Counted from the first letter of the stretch, positions 32,695 through 43,351 are shown. The stretch is DNA of 64,000 nt from Vibrio gigantis (GCF_024347515.1 NZ_AP025492.1:3511999-3575998), one strand, 5' to 3'. Notes: generated from the sequence alone by a model not told the origin. Numbers and translations are program-made.

Positions 32695-32745
32695 CCACGA
32701 ATTAGAAAAAACCCCCGCACTGAAAAGTCCGGGGGTTTTTTCTAA
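32670..32745 (+). promoter_or_regulatory. ilvGMEDA transcription attenuator
   Basis: The terminator is a perfect 16-bp stem: TTAGAAAAAACCCCCG at 32702-32717 pairs with its complement at 32730-32745, including a T tract. The competing antiterminator is GCGGGGG (32670-32676), inside the leader peptide, which can pair with CCCCCGC (32712-32718). Confidence 0.88.
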
Positions 32746-32873
32746 TTTGACGATTCGATTTTTATAATTTTAATTATTTTCGGCTTTGCCGATTTACAGG
32801 AAGAATGGGAGCACAAGATGTGCAGAGACAAAGGAAACAGTTACCAAAATAAAGGTAATACGGGAGAATTCCG

Positions 32874-34520
32874 ATGAAAGGCGCAGAACTAGTCGTATCC
32901 GCACTCAAGCAACAAGGAATTGAGACCGTATTTGGTTACCCAGGTGGTGCCATCATGCCAATCTACGATGCACTTTATGACGGCGGAGTTGAACATATCC
33001 TATGTCGCCATGAGCAAGGCGCAGCTATGGCCGCGATCGGCATGGCTCGCGCAACACAAGATGTCGCTGTTTGTATGGCAACGTCTGGCCCAGGTGCTAC
33101 CAACCTAGTCACAGGCCTTGCTGATGCCTTTATGGACTCTATCCCACTGGTTGCAATCACAGGTCAGGTTGCAAGTTCCCACATTGGTACCGATGCATTC
33201 CAAGAAATGGATGTGATTGGTATGTCTCTGTCATGTACAAAACACAGCTACCTAGTCACCGACATTGAAGATCTTGCTCCAACACTCGCTGAAGCGTTTG
33301 TGGTAGCTAAATCAGGCCGCCCTGGCCCAGTTATCGTCGATATCGCCAAGGATGTTCAACTAGCAGAAGCGCCTGTTAACACTCTTCCTGATTTTACTCC
33401 ACCCGCGATTCCTGTTGCGACAACCGATGCCATTGAGCAGGCACAATACTTTTTGTCTCAAGCGACCCGTCCTGTTTTATACGTAGGTGGTGGTGTTCAA
33501 CTTGCTAAAGCAACCGATGCGGTTCGTGAGTTTTTACGCCTTAACCCAATGCCAGCAGTCAGCACACTAAAAGGCTTGGGTACCATTGAGCGTGACGACC
33601 CACACTACTTAGGTATGCTAGGTATGCACGGCACTAAAGCCGCTAACCTAGTGGTTCAAGAGAGTGATTTACTGATTGTTGTTGGTGCTCGTTTTGATGA
33701 CCGAGTAACTGGCAAGCTAGATACCTTCGCACCTCATGCTAAGGTTATTCATATCGATATCGATGCGGCTGAGTTCAGCAAACTGCGTCTTGCTAATGCG
33801 CCAATTCGTGGTGACATCAACAAGATCATGCCTCAGTTGGAACTAAGCCAAGATATCTCATCTTGGGTCCACCACTCTGAAGGTCTTCGTAGCTCATTCA
33901 AATGGCGCTACGACCACCCAGGCGATCTGATCTTTGCTCCACTACTGTTGAAGCAGCTGTCAGACATGATGCCAGCGAGCTCTATTGTTTCTACCGATGT
34001 TGGCCAACACCAAATGTGGGCAGCTCAACACATTCAGCCTCGCGATCCACAAAACTTCATCACCTCTGCCGGATTAGGCACTATGGGCTTTGGCTTACCA
34101 GCCGCTATGGGTGCTTCGGTTGGACGTCCTGATGACCAATCGATTCTAATCTCTGGTGATGGCTCGTTCATGATGAATGTGCAAGAGCTTGGCACACTGA
34201 AACGCCGCCAGATCCCTGTGAAGATGGTGCTTCTAAACAACTCTCGCTTGGGCATGGTTCGTCAATGGCAATCACTGTTCTTTGATGGCCGCCACAGTGA
34301 AACCATCCTAGATGACAACCCAGACTTCGTGATGCTAGCGAAAGCATTCGATATCCCGGGTAAAACCATCACGCGTAAAGAAGAAGTAGAGCCAGCACTG
34401 AAAGAGATGCTAGAGAGCAAAACCGCTTACCTGCTTCATGTTCTTATCGATGAAGAAGAAAACGTATGGCCACTAGTACCGCCAGGTGCTTCAAACAGTG
34501 AGATGTTGGAGAACACATAA
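32874..34520 (+). CDS. ilvG: Acetolactate synthase II large subunit IlvG
   Basis: A 548-residue ThDP-dependent enzyme making acetolactate and acetohydroxybutyrate, first common step of Val/Ile synthesis. Motifs: [11 protein letters not shown], the catalytic-Glu region [11 protein letters not shown], and the ThDP-binding [12 protein letters not shown]...[12 protein letters not shown]. The reading frame is intact, unlike the frameshifted ilvG of Escherichia coli K-12. It follows the attenuator and leads the operon. Confidence 0.96.
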   Translation: MKGAELVVSALKQQGIETVFGYPGGAIMPIYDALYDGGVEHILCRHEQGAAMAAIGMARATQDVAVCMATSGPGATNLVTGLADAFMDSIPLVAITGQVASSHIGTDAFQEMDVIGMSLSCTKHSYLVTDIEDLAPTLAEAFVVAKSGRPGPVIVDIAKDVQLAEAPVNTLPDFTPPAIPVATTDAIEQAQYFLSQATRPVLYVGGGVQLAKATDAVREFLRLNPMPAVSTLKGLGTIERDDPHYLGMLGMHGTKAANLVVQESDLLIVVGARFDDRVTGKLDTFAPHAKVIHIDIDAAEFSKLRLANAPIRGDINKIMPQLELSQDISSWVHHSEGLRSSFKWRYDHPGDLIFAPLLLKQLSDMMPASSIVSTDVGQHQMWAAQHIQPRDPQNFITSAGLGTMGFGLPAAMGASVGRPDDQSILISGDGSFMMNVQELGTLKRRQIPVKMVLLNNSRLGMVRQWQSLFFDGRHSETILDDNPDFVMLAKAFDIPGKTITRKEEVEPALKEMLESKTAYLLHVLIDEEENVWPLVPPGASNSEMLENT

Positions 34521-34521
34521 C

Positions 34522-34806
34522 ATGAAAAGATACCTATTAGACATCAAAGCCGATGATAAGCCTGTACTACTAGAGCGTGTTCTTCGTGTTATCCGCCACC
34601 GTGGCTTTATTGTTAAGCAAGTCGCGGGCACCCAAAACCACGAAAGCAAAGTGGCGAGTGTTGAGATCATTGTAGACAGTGATCGTCCGATCTCTTTCTT
34701 GGTCAATCAAATCGAAAAACTGTGGGATGTGCGTACCGTTGACGTTATCTCAATCAGTCGTAATGAGTTGCCAAACAATAACTTACAACAAAAGATAAAC
34801 GCATAA
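34522..34806 (+). CDS. ilvM: Acetolactate synthase II small subunit IlvM
   Basis: A 94-residue ACT-domain regulatory subunit. MKRYLLDIKADDKPVLLERVLRVIRHRGF is its start; I place it at the ATG 34522, one base after the ilvG stop, implying coupling. Type II small subunits confer little valine inhibition, which would fit an operon controlled mainly by attenuation. Confidence 0.92.
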   Translation: MKRYLLDIKADDKPVLLERVLRVIRHRGFIVKQVAGTQNHESKVASVEIIVDSDRPISFLVNQIEKLWDVRTVDVISISRNELPNNNLQQKINA

Positions 34807-34818
34807 GGAACCGCAAAC

Positions 34819-35787
34819 ATGACAGCTAAAACGGCAGACTATATTTGGTTTAACGGTGAGATGGTTCCTTGGGCAGAGGCGAACGTTCACGTCCTGACTC
34901 ACGCAATGCACTACGGTACTTCCGTATTTGAAGGTGTTCGTTGCTACAACACACCAAAAGGTCCGGTTATTTTCCGTCACCCAGAGCACGCAAAACGCCT
35001 AAAAGACTCAGCAAAAATTTACCGCTTCCCTATTCCTTACACTGAGGAAGAAATTATGGAAGCGACTCGCGAAACGTTACGTCAAAATAAGCTAGAGTCA
35101 GCCTACATCCGCCCTCTAGGTTTCGTTGGTAACGTTGGTTTAGGTGTATGCCCACCAGAAAACACTGAGATGGAACTGATCATCGCAGCTTTCCCTTGGG
35201 GCTCTTACCTAGGTGAAGAAGCACTCGAAAATGGCGTAGACGCGATGATCTCAAGTTGGAACCGTGCAGCACCAAACACCATCCCAACCGCTGCTAAAGC
35301 GGGTGGTAACTACCTATCTTCACTGCTAGTTGGTGGTGAAGCACGTCGTCATGGTTACGATGAAGGTATCGCACTAAGTGTTGATGGTTACCTTTCTGAA
35401 GGCGCAGGTGAAAACATCTTTGTAGTACGTAACGGCGTGCTATCGACACCACCAGCGACCAGTGCAATTCTGCCGGGCATCACGCGTGATTCGATCATGA
35501 CATTAGCAAAAGACATGGGTTATGAGATCCGTGAAGAGAACATTGCTCGTGAAGCGCTATACCTTGCTGATGAAGTCTTCATGACAGGCACAGCAGCGGA
35601 AATCGTTCCGGTTCGTAGCGTAGACAAAATTACAGTAGGTGAAGGAAAACGCGGTCCTATCACTGAAAAAGTTCAAGCGGCTTACTTTGGTTTATTCAAT
35701 GGCACCACTGAAGATAAATGGGGCTGGTTAGATTACGTTTATCCACAAAACCAAACTTCACAAAACCAAACGCAAACAACTAAGTAA
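34819..35787 (+). CDS. ilvE: Branched-chain amino acid aminotransferase IlvE
   Basis: A 322-residue class IV PLP aminotransferase, last step of Ile, Leu and Val synthesis. Motifs: WFNGEMVPWAEANVHVLTHAMHYG, the PLP-Lys region AAKAGGNYLSSL, and GAGENIFVV. The C-terminus continues past the usual end (DKWGWLD) with a Gln/Thr/Asn-rich repeat tail, NQTSQNQTQTTK. 33 bases separate it from ilvD. Confidence 0.96.
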   Translation: MTAKTADYIWFNGEMVPWAEANVHVLTHAMHYGTSVFEGVRCYNTPKGPVIFRHPEHAKRLKDSAKIYRFPIPYTEEEIMEATRETLRQNKLESAYIRPLGFVGNVGLGVCPPENTEMELIIAAFPWGSYLGEEALENGVDAMISSWNRAAPNTIPTAAKAGGNYLSSLLVGGEARRHGYDEGIALSVDGYLSEGAGENIFVVRNGVLSTPPATSAILPGITRDSIMTLAKDMGYEIREENIAREALYLADEVFMTGTAAEIVPVRSVDKITVGEGKRGPITEKVQAAYFGLFNGTTEDKWGWLDYVYPQNQTSQNQTQTTK

Positions 35788-35820
35788 GCAACAGCCAAAT
35801 ATTTTATAAGGATTTAAGCA

Positions 35821-37662
35821 ATGCCAATCTATCGTTCAGCAACGACTACCCACGGACGCAACATGGCTGGTGCGCGCGCTTTATGGCGTGCAACTGGCGT
35901 TAAAGATGATGACTTCGGTAAACCAATCATCGCGGTTGTAAACTCTTTCACTCAATTCGTACCAGGCCACGTTCACCTTAAAGATATGGGTCAACTGGTT
36001 GCGGGTGAAATCGAGAAAGCGGGCGGTATCGCTAAAGAATTCAACACCATCGCAGTGGATGATGGTATCGCAATGGGTCACGGCGGCATGCTGTACTCAC
36101 TGCCATCACGTGAGCTTATCGCAGACTCAGTCGAGTACATGGTGAATGCGCACTGTGCAGATGCGATGGTGTGTATCTCTAACTGTGACAAAATCACTCC
36201 GGGAATGATGATGGCTGCTATGCGCCTAAACATCCCAGTGATCTTTGTATCGGGTGGCCCAATGGAAGCAGGTAAAACCAAGCTTTCAGATCAAATCATC
36301 AAGCTAGACCTTGTTGACGCAATGATCCAAGGTGCAGATCCAACGATTTCAGATGAGCAAAGTGAGCAAGTAGAGCGTTCTGCATGTCCAACATGTGGTT
36401 CATGTTCAGGTATGTTCACAGCGAACTCAATGAACTGTCTAACTGAAGCGCTTGGCCTATCTCAGCCAGGTAACGGTTCTATGCTAGCAACCCATGCTGA
36501 CCGTGAAGAGCTATTCATCAATGCTGGTAAGCGCATCGTTGACCTAACTAAGCGTTACTATGAGCAAGATGACGAATCAGCACTGCCTCGTAACATCGCA
36601 AACCGTGCAGCATTTGAAAACGCAATGGCACTGGATATCGCAATGGGCGGTTCTAGTAACACCGTTCTTCACCTATTGGCTTCTGCTCAAGAAGGTGAGA
36701 TTGATTTTGATATGGGTGATATCGACGAGATGTCTCGCCGTGTTCCACACCTATGTAAGGTTGCGCCTTCAACACCTAAGTACCACATGGAAGACGTTCA
36801 CCGCGCTGGTGGTGTAATGGCTATCCTAGGTGAACTAGACCGTGCTGGCCTACTGAACAACCAAACTCGCACCGTACTTGGTCTAAGCATGCAAGAGCAA
36901 CTCGCTCGATACGACATCATGCAGACAGAAGACGAAGCCGTGCTTAAGTTCTTCCGTGCAGGCCCTGCGGGCATCCGTACAACTAAAGCATTCTCACAAG
37001 ATTGCCGTTGGGATCGTCTTGATGACGACCGTAAAGAAGGTTGTATCCGTACCAAAGAGAACGCATTCAGCCAAGAAGGCGGCCTAGCGGTTCTTTCGGG
37101 CAATATCGCGGTTGATGGCTGTATCGTTAAGACGGCAGGTGTTGATGAAGAGAACCTGAAATTCCAAGGCCCTGCTATCGTATTTGAAAGCCAAGATAGT
37201 GCTGTTGATGGCATTTTAGGTGGCAAAGTGAAAGCGGGCGAAGTGGTTGTTATTCGTTACGAAGGCCCTAAAGGTGGTCCGGGCATGCAAGAAATGCTTT
37301 ACCCAACTACTTACCTAAAATCGATGGGTCTAGGCAAGTCTTGTGCACTGCTAACAGATGGTCGTTTCTCGGGTGGTACATCAGGTCTGTCTATCGGTCA
37401 CGCTTCTCCAGAAGCAGCAAGTGGCGGTGTGATTGGTCTAGTGAACACTGGCGACATCATCACTATCGACATTCCTAGCCGTTCAATCACACTTGATGTG
37501 CCTGAAGCAGAGCTAGAAGCGCGTCGTGTTAAGCAAGACGCACTAGGCTGGAAACCAGAAAACCGTCAGCGTGAAGTGTCTTTCGCACTGAAAGCTTACG
37601 CAAGCATGGCAACCAGTGCCGACAAAGGCGCCGTGCGTGATAAGTCTAAGCTAGAGGGCTAA
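35821..37662 (+). CDS. ilvD: Dihydroxy-acid dehydratase IlvD
   Basis: A 613-residue iron-sulfur dehydratase forming the 2-keto acid precursors of Val and Ile. Cluster Cys are in SNCDK and [17 protein letters not shown]; the C-terminal [20 protein letters not shown] block is intact. Length matches the family. ilvA starts 2 bases later. Confidence 0.97.
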   Translation: MPIYRSATTTHGRNMAGARALWRATGVKDDDFGKPIIAVVNSFTQFVPGHVHLKDMGQLVAGEIEKAGGIAKEFNTIAVDDGIAMGHGGMLYSLPSRELIADSVEYMVNAHCADAMVCISNCDKITPGMMMAAMRLNIPVIFVSGGPMEAGKTKLSDQIIKLDLVDAMIQGADPTISDEQSEQVERSACPTCGSCSGMFTANSMNCLTEALGLSQPGNGSMLATHADREELFINAGKRIVDLTKRYYEQDDESALPRNIANRAAFENAMALDIAMGGSSNTVLHLLASAQEGEIDFDMGDIDEMSRRVPHLCKVAPSTPKYHMEDVHRAGGVMAILGELDRAGLLNNQTRTVLGLSMQEQLARYDIMQTEDEAVLKFFRAGPAGIRTTKAFSQDCRWDRLDDDRKEGCIRTKENAFSQEGGLAVLSGNIAVDGCIVKTAGVDEENLKFQGPAIVFESQDSAVDGILGGKVKAGEVVVIRYEGPKGGPGMQEMLYPTTYLKSMGLGKSCALLTDGRFSGGTSGLSIGHASPEAASGGVIGLVNTGDIITIDIPSRSITLDVPEAELEARRVKQDALGWKPENRQREVSFALKAYASMATSADKGAVRDKSKLEG

Positions 37663-37664
37663 CT

Positions 37665-39209
37665 ATGAATGATGACACCTCCAGCCCCCAAAAACAAACT
37701 GGCGCAGATTATCTGCGCCAGATCCTGAGAGCGCCAGTTTACGAAGCGGCAATAGTGACTCCTCTGCAAGAGATGCCTCGCTTAAGTGCTCGTATTGGTA
37801 ATCAGGTTCAGCTGAAACGCGAAGACCGTCAACCGGTCCACTCGTTCAAGCTGCGTGGTGCCTACAACATGGTATCAAGCCTTTCTGAGCAGCAAAAAGC
37901 CGCTGGTGTAATTGCTGCATCGGCGGGTAATCATGCTCAAGGCATGGCGCTGTCTGGCTCTAAACTTGGTATTCAAACCACGATTGTGATGCCAAAAACC
38001 ACTCCAGATATCAAGGTCGATGCGGTGCGTGGATTTGGCGGTAACGTCGTTCTGCACGGCAGCAACTTTGATGAAGCTAAGGCTGAAGCCGAGCGCCTTT
38101 CTGCTGAACATGGTTACACCTTTGTTCCTCCATTCGATCACCCGTTGGTGATCGCTGGTCAAGGCACCATGGGTATGGAGATGCTTCAGCAAAATGGTCA
38201 CATGGATTACATCTTTGTGCCAGTTGGTGGTGGTGGCTTGGCTGCGGGTGTTGCAGTTCTTGTTAAACAGCTGATGCCAGAGATTAAAGTCATCGCGGTT
38301 GAACCTGAAGACTCATCTTGTTTGAAAGCAGCACTGGATGCCGGTGAGCCTGTAGTACTGGATCAAGTCAGCATGTTTGCTGATGGTGTCGCGGTTAAAC
38401 GCATTGGTGAAGAGACCTTCCGCCTATGTCAGCAGTACATCGATGGTCACATTGCCGTGTCTAGTGATGAAATTTGCTCGGCGGTGAAAGACATCTTTGA
38501 AGACACTCGTGCAATTGCCGAACCTTCAGGGGCGCTTGCTCTGGCTGGTCTCAAAAAGTTTGCTGAACAGAACCAACTGCAAGACAAGCAACTGGCAACG
38601 GTACTGTCAGGTGCTAACACCAACTTCCATGGCCTGCGCTATGTGTCTGAACGTTGTGAGTTGGGTGAGAAGCGAGAAGGTTTGCTTGCGGTCACTATCC
38701 CTGAACGACAAGGGGCGTTCTTAGAGTTCTGCAATATTATTGGCGGCCGAGCGGTAACAGAGTTTAACTACCGCCACAACGACGAAAGCCTCGCGAATAT
38801 CTTCGTTGGTGTACGTCTACAAGGCGGGCAAGAAGAGCTCGAGCACATCATCAATGACCTACGCGAAGGTGGCTACCCGGTTGTCGATCTCTCTGATGAT
38901 GAGATGGCAAAACTGCACATTCGCTACATGATTGGCGGTAAACCATCGAAACCACTGAAAGAACGTCTGTACAGCTTCGAGTTCCCAGAGTATCCAGGTG
39001 CATTGATTAAATTCCTTGATACCTTAGGTACTCACTGGAATATCAGCCTGTTCAACTATCGTAACCACGGTGCCGACTACGGTCGTGTATTGTGTGGCTT
39101 CGAACTTGGTGATGATGATTTAGCTCAGTTCTCGACACACCTACGAGAGCTTGGCTATCAGTGTAAAGATGAAACCGATAACCCTTCCTACAAGTTCTTC
39201 TTGTCTTAA
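37665..39209 (+). CDS. ilvA: Threonine deaminase, biosynthetic, IlvA
   Basis: A 514-residue PLP enzyme that commits threonine to isoleucine synthesis. The PLP Lys lies in VHSFKLRGAYNM; the phosphate loop is VGGGGLAAGVAV. Two ACT-like domains fill the C-terminal 180 residues (from about 330), where Ile inhibits and Val activates. This marks it as biosynthetic rather than catabolic. Last gene of the operon, followed by a terminator. Confidence 0.97.
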   Translation: MNDDTSSPQKQTGADYLRQILRAPVYEAAIVTPLQEMPRLSARIGNQVQLKREDRQPVHSFKLRGAYNMVSSLSEQQKAAGVIAASAGNHAQGMALSGSKLGIQTTIVMPKTTPDIKVDAVRGFGGNVVLHGSNFDEAKAEAERLSAEHGYTFVPPFDHPLVIAGQGTMGMEMLQQNGHMDYIFVPVGGGGLAAGVAVLVKQLMPEIKVIAVEPEDSSCLKAALDAGEPVVLDQVSMFADGVAVKRIGEETFRLCQQYIDGHIAVSSDEICSAVKDIFEDTRAIAEPSGALALAGLKKFAEQNQLQDKQLATVLSGANTNFHGLRYVSERCELGEKREGLLAVTIPERQGAFLEFCNIIGGRAVTEFNYRHNDESLANIFVGVRLQGGQEELEHIINDLREGGYPVVDLSDDEMAKLHIRYMIGGKPSKPLKERLYSFEFPEYPGALIKFLDTLGTHWNISLFNYRNHGADYGRVLCGFELGDDDLAQFSTHLRELGYQCKDETDNPSYKFFLS

Positions 39210-39226
39210 GAGTTAACGACCGAATC

Positions 39227-39257
39227 AAAAAGAGCGAGTATTTACTCGCTCTTTTTA
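39227..39257 (+). terminator. Terminator of the ilv operon
   Basis: Perfect 14-bp stem AAAAAGAGCGAGTA/TACTCGCTCTTTTT with a TT loop centre. The same AGAGCGAG stem core reappears after punC. Confidence 0.92.
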
Positions 39258-39308
39258 TTGGTGCTGATTCAACCAAAGCTTGAAAAGGATCTTATTGTAA
39301 AGAGATCA

Positions 39309-40223
39309 TTAGATCGCCTTGCGATGATCTAACCAATCTTGATGAAGTTGCTCACTCGATCCTAGGTACTTCACCATCCATTCGATCAGTTTATGGTTAT
39401 CGTCTTTTCGCCACACCAAACAACAATGACTCTGTGGGCTCGGTTCAGGCAATATTTTCTCCACCAGCAAGCCTTGTTCGATAATAGGTGCAGCAATATG
39501 CCTTGGCATGTAACCCACCCCTACTCCATTCTTAAGGCACTCTATGGCACTATACCAGTTAGGTAACAATAGGCGTCTTTGATTAGAGTAGTGCCCTGTG
39601 TGTCGCTTAGGGAGAACGCTGGAGGTATCGTCCAAACATATTGCGGGATACTGGCTAACAAATTCTTCATTGAGGTTTTGCTCTCGCACACACGGATGAC
39701 TTGGCGACATTACAAACGCCCAATCTAAGCGTCCCATATCTTTCACCTCAAAGTCACCACCGACCGGAATCGCAGAGGTTGCGCCAATCACGATGTCGGC
39801 TCGACCCTGTGCAATGGCTTCCCATGAGCCATTGAACACCTCCATGTTGATCTGAAGTTCGGCAAACTCAAAGGTTTGATAGAACTCTTCAATCATCGGT
39901 TTCATCTTGTCGAGTTTCACCACATTATCGAGCGTTAGACGCAAAGTTTTCTTCCAGCCACGAGCAGCACGTCGCGTCTGGGCACTCACCTCTTCCATCT
40001 GTCTCAGCAACGCACGAGCCTCTTCAATGAACAACTCACCTGCTGGTGTCAGTTCGACCTTTCTCGGTAAACGTCTGAAAAGTAGAACATCTAGTTCTTG
40101 CTCGACTTGCCTAACACCGTAGCTGATCGCCGATGGTACTTTATGCAATTGTTCTGCAGCTGCAGTAAAACTGCCTAAGCGAGCAACAGTATCGAGCATT
40201 TCTAAAGAGGATTTAGAGAACAT
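39309..40223 (-). CDS. punR: LysR-type regulator, PunR-like
   Basis: A 304-residue LysR regulator: N-terminal winged helix (FTAAAEQLHKVPSAISYGVRQVEQ, residues about 17-40) and a periplasmic-binding-like effector domain. The pattern closely resembles Escherichia coli YdhB/PunR as I remember it, including EVFNGSWEAIAQGRADIVIGATSAIPVGG and DTSSVLPKR. Divergent from a punC-like transporter, the same arrangement as in E. coli, where PunR activates punC in response to purine nucleosides. Confidence 0.82.
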   Translation of the reverse strand: MFSKSSLEMLDTVARLGSFTAAAEQLHKVPSAISYGVRQVEQELDVLLFRRLPRKVELTPAGELFIEEARALLRQMEEVSAQTRRAARGWKKTLRLTLDNVVKLDKMKPMIEEFYQTFEFAELQINMEVFNGSWEAIAQGRADIVIGATSAIPVGGDFEVKDMGRLDWAFVMSPSHPCVREQNLNEEFVSQYPAICLDDTSSVLPKRHTGHYSNQRRLLLPNWYSAIECLKNGVGVGYMPRHIAAPIIEQGLLVEKILPEPSPQSHCCLVWRKDDNHKLIEWMVKYLGSSEQLHQDWLDHRKAI

Positions 40224-40386
40224 AAGCCTTCAAATTTTTTGATTGATAACTACATATTTTAGCGTTTTATTTTATCAGACCTGAAAAATAGAATGTCAGC
40301 ATAAATAAATAGGGGTACTCCCCCCTGAGTATCTAACAATTTTTTTGATGATAAAAACATCACTACCTTTAGTTTAATGGCATCTT

Positions 40387-41598
40387 ATGAATATTTCTAA
40401 ATTTCAATTGGTCTACCTTGCAGTTCTTTCAATGCTTGGCTTTATTGCGACCGATATGTACCTTCCTGCATTTAAGGCAATGGAAGTTGATTTCGCAACT
40501 GGCCCAGAGCAAATAGCTCTGTCTCTAACTGTATTCCTTGGCGGTATGGCAATGGGTCAGCTTCTTTGGGGTCTGGCGAGTGACAAGTATGGTCACCGCA
40601 ATACGCTAGCGGTAGGTCTTGTTATCTTTACTGCAGCTTCATTCGGCCTAGCATTCAGTACCGAGGTATGGCACCTATTGACGCTGCGTTTCATTCAAGC
40701 GATCGGTGTGTGTGCTCCTGCTGTAATCTGGCAAGCAATGGTTATCAAGCGTTACTCGCAAAGCAGTAGCCAGCAAATTTTTGCAACCATCATGCCTTTA
40801 GTTGCGCTATCTCCTGCACTAGCACCCCAGTTAGGTGTGTTATTGGCGGATAACTTTGGCTGGCATAGTATCTTCGTGACATTAACCCTAATGGGTGCGC
40901 TGCTAGTGGCAACCACTATGGCTCAGCCAAAAGAAGCACCAGAAGTAAAACAAACGTCGATTAAGACAGACATCAAGATGTTGCTTAAATCAAAGCCTTA
41001 CATGGGTAATGTTTTAATGTTTGCTTCGGCATCTGCAGCGTTCTTCGCTTACCTAACGGGTATGCCAGAGATCATGGCTCAGCTCGGTTATGAAGCAAAA
41101 GACATCGGTTTGAGCTTTATCCCGCAAACAATCGCGTTCATGGCAGGTGGTTACTTCGGCAAGCAAGCAGTGAAGAAATATGGTGATGGCGTTGTACTAA
41201 GAAACCTGATTGGCTTGTTCAGCGTAGCTGCGATGCTTATATTTATCGCATCACAGTGGGAACTGACTTCAATCTGGCCTCTACTTGCACCTTTCTGTCT
41301 AATTGCAGTAGCAAACGGTGCCCTCTACCCAATCGTAGTAAACCGTGCCCTATCAAGTGCTAAGCAAAGCCCAGCAACAGCTGCTGGTCTACAAAACAGT
41401 CTGCAAATCAGTATCAGTGGCCTATCAAGTGCATTGGTGGCAGCAATGGCTAGCCAAGCTCTAAGCGCAACAGGTGTTGCTGTTGTGATTTGTTTGGGCG
41501 CATTGTGGGTTGGCTACATTGTTTCAAACAAAGAGCTGTCTGAACACTTCGCTACGCCGGATAACTCTCGAGTAGTCGCTGACGAGAAACAAGACTAG
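40387..41598 (+). CDS. punC: MFS transporter of the Bcr/CflA family, PunC-like
   Basis: A 403-residue, 12-helix major facilitator protein. It starts like the DHA1 Bcr/CflA group (LGFIATDMYLPAFKAM; GQLLWGLASDKYGHRNTL), and IGVCAPAVIWQAMV plus FIPQTIAFMAGGY match Escherichia coli PunC (YdhC), a purine nucleoside importer. An efflux role typical of other Bcr members cannot be excluded. Expected to be controlled by the divergent punR-like gene. Confidence 0.8.
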   Translation: MNISKFQLVYLAVLSMLGFIATDMYLPAFKAMEVDFATGPEQIALSLTVFLGGMAMGQLLWGLASDKYGHRNTLAVGLVIFTAASFGLAFSTEVWHLLTLRFIQAIGVCAPAVIWQAMVIKRYSQSSSQQIFATIMPLVALSPALAPQLGVLLADNFGWHSIFVTLTLMGALLVATTMAQPKEAPEVKQTSIKTDIKMLLKSKPYMGNVLMFASASAAFFAYLTGMPEIMAQLGYEAKDIGLSFIPQTIAFMAGGYFGKQAVKKYGDGVVLRNLIGLFSVAAMLIFIASQWELTSIWPLLAPFCLIAVANGALYPIVVNRALSSAKQSPATAAGLQNSLQISISGLSSALVAAMASQALSATGVAVVICLGALWVGYIVSNKELSEHFATPDNSRVVADEKQD

Positions 41599-41617
41599 TT
41601 TCTAGGTTAACGAAAAC

Positions 41618-41647
41618 AAAAAAGAGCGAGTAATCTCGCTCTTTTTT
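41618..41647 (+). terminator. Terminator between punC and the GGDEF gene
   Basis: AGAGCGAG-TAAT-CTCGCTCT flanked by A and T tracts; could serve both converging genes. Confidence 0.9.
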
Positions 41648-41674
41648 ATATCTAAATTTAGCCTCTATTGATGA

Positions 41675-43351
41675 CTACTTAGAAGCAGTTTCACCATCGA
41701 CTACTTCTAACGCAGGCGCTTTATGGCGGCTATATTCATCATAGTTAACCACTCGACTGCGTCCCATGTCTTTTGCCATGTACAGCGCGTTGTCCGCCAT
41801 CTTAACCAGAGATTCGGTGTCTGAGGCTGGCTTAGGATAGGTGGCGACACCAATAGATACGCCTAGTTGACCTAAAGAAAGCCCTTTGTGCTCAAGGTGC
41901 ATTGAACGAACCGCATCACACAAGGTTTGTCCGAACTCGGTCGCTTGCTGCATGGTGTAATGTGGAAGCAGCACCGCCAACTCTTCACCACCTAAGCGAC
42001 AAGCTATCTCATCTTCACTGACACTCTGTTTGAGTAGCGCACTGATCTCTTTTAATACAAAGTCACCTGCATCATGGCCAAAGTTGTCATTGAAGCGTTT
42101 GAAGTGATCCAGATCGAGCATGAGTAACGACAGCGGTTGTTCGCTGGTGGCCGAATTCATCGAGTGCTCTTCAAGTTTCTGCTCGAAGAAACGACGGTTG
42201 AATAAGCCAGTCAGCGGATCGCTCAGCGCTTGAGAGCGAAGCTTCTCTTGTAAGCTCAGGTTAGCCAATGCCAACCCTAAGTGCTCTGAAACACTGAAGG
42301 CCAATTGTTCGGTAATAGGATCGATATTGATATCACCGACACCGAAATAAAGGTGCATGATACCGATGGTGTTGCCATGTGCCGTCAACGGAATACACAG
42401 GGTTTGGTTATTTTCCATCTCATGCATGTGACCACAGGTTAACGAGTGGAAATCATCATTCGATTGATGTGCACGTCCTTTACGCAGTGACCAACACTCT
42501 TCTGGTGCAAAGCTCGCGCTTCCAAGCCAAGCCTCTCCCCAGTCGAGCTGCGTGATCAACTGGTTACGCGATGCGCGCATCAAGGATACACTGCCGTTCA
42601 CGTTACCAAGAATTCGCGGCAAAATATCCGAAACAATCTGTTGAGCTTCAACCATGTTGTTACAAGCGGCAAGCATATTCGCGAGGCGGTGCATCAACTC
42701 AATTTCATGAGTTCTCTGACGAATGCGCTCGTCTTGCTTCTTCTGTTCTTCTTCTACTCGATGAACAATTTGGCGATTGCTCACATAAGAAGTGCCAATC
42801 AAGAAGCTCAAACTCAACAACACCATACCAACTAGAATCCCCATCAATTGGAAGTTCATCTGCTTCAGTTGGTGCATTGGTGAGGAAATAACGATAACGA
42901 AGCTGTTATCATTAATAGTTTCTTTGTGGGAGTAATAGATACGATCAACAGAGGTCACAGTACTAAAGCGTACATCACTGCCAAGTCCAGCTTTCAGAGC
43001 TTGTTGAAACTCAGGGCGGTCACTATGGTTTTCGACGCCCGCTAGTGCATGGTCAGAAAGATCGGTATCACCAATCACGACACCGTCGAGATTAATCACC
43101 TGGATTCTTAATCGTGTATTGGCTTGCGTCAGGTTGCCAATGTAATCATCAACATCCACTCCAGCGCTAAATAGGCTGCTATCTTCACGGATTTCATAAA
43201 CAACATCAGACATCAATGAGACGAGATGGTTACGTTCGTTCTCTACCACTAACTTTTCCAAGGTGATGTAAAAGCCGTATAAGCCCACCAGCATTGAAAA
43301 AGATAAAATAACGATCGGCAAGGTTTGCCATTTTTTATCAACAAGTCTCAT
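41675..43351 (-). CDS. Membrane GAF-GGDEF protein, probable diguanylate cyclase
   Basis: A 558-residue sensor. TM1 (about 11-30) and TM2 (about 168-190) flank a periplasmic sensing domain; a coiled coil (195-225) leads to a GAF domain (225-370) and a GGDEF domain (385-545). The active-site motif is GGEEL (454-458), with metal Asp in MLDLDHFKRFND. The RxxD product-inhibition site is absent (SEDE at 445-448). The GAF carries Cys286, His295, Cys306, His308, His310 and Cys319, a possible metal or redox site. Probably makes c-di-GMP; its signal is unknown. Confidence 0.85.
   Translation of the reverse strand: MRLVDKKWQTLPIVILSFSMLVGLYGFYITLEKLVVENERNHLVSLMSDVVYEIREDSSLFSAGVDVDDYIGNLTQANTRLRIQVINLDGVVIGDTDLSDHALAGVENHSDRPEFQQALKAGLGSDVRFSTVTSVDRIYYSHKETINDNSFVIVISSPMHQLKQMNFQLMGILVGMVLLSLSFLIGTSYVSNRQIVHRVEEEQKKQDERIRQRTHEIELMHRLANMLAACNNMVEAQQIVSDILPRILGNVNGSVSLMRASRNQLITQLDWGEAWLGSASFAPEECWSLRKGRAHQSNDDFHSLTCGHMHEMENNQTLCIPLTAHGNTIGIMHLYFGVGDINIDPITEQLAFSVSEHLGLALANLSLQEKLRSQALSDPLTGLFNRRFFEQKLEEHSMNSATSEQPLSLLMLDLDHFKRFNDNFGHDAGDFVLKEISALLKQSVSEDEIACRLGGEELAVLLPHYTMQQATEFGQTLCDAVRSMHLEHKGLSLGQLGVSIGVATYPKPASDTESLVKMADNALYMAKDMGRSRVVNYDEYSRHKAPALEVVDGETASK

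Noticed and set aside
32874..34520. Possible ilvG frameshift as in E. coli K-12
   Set aside because: The frame is continuous across the whole family length.
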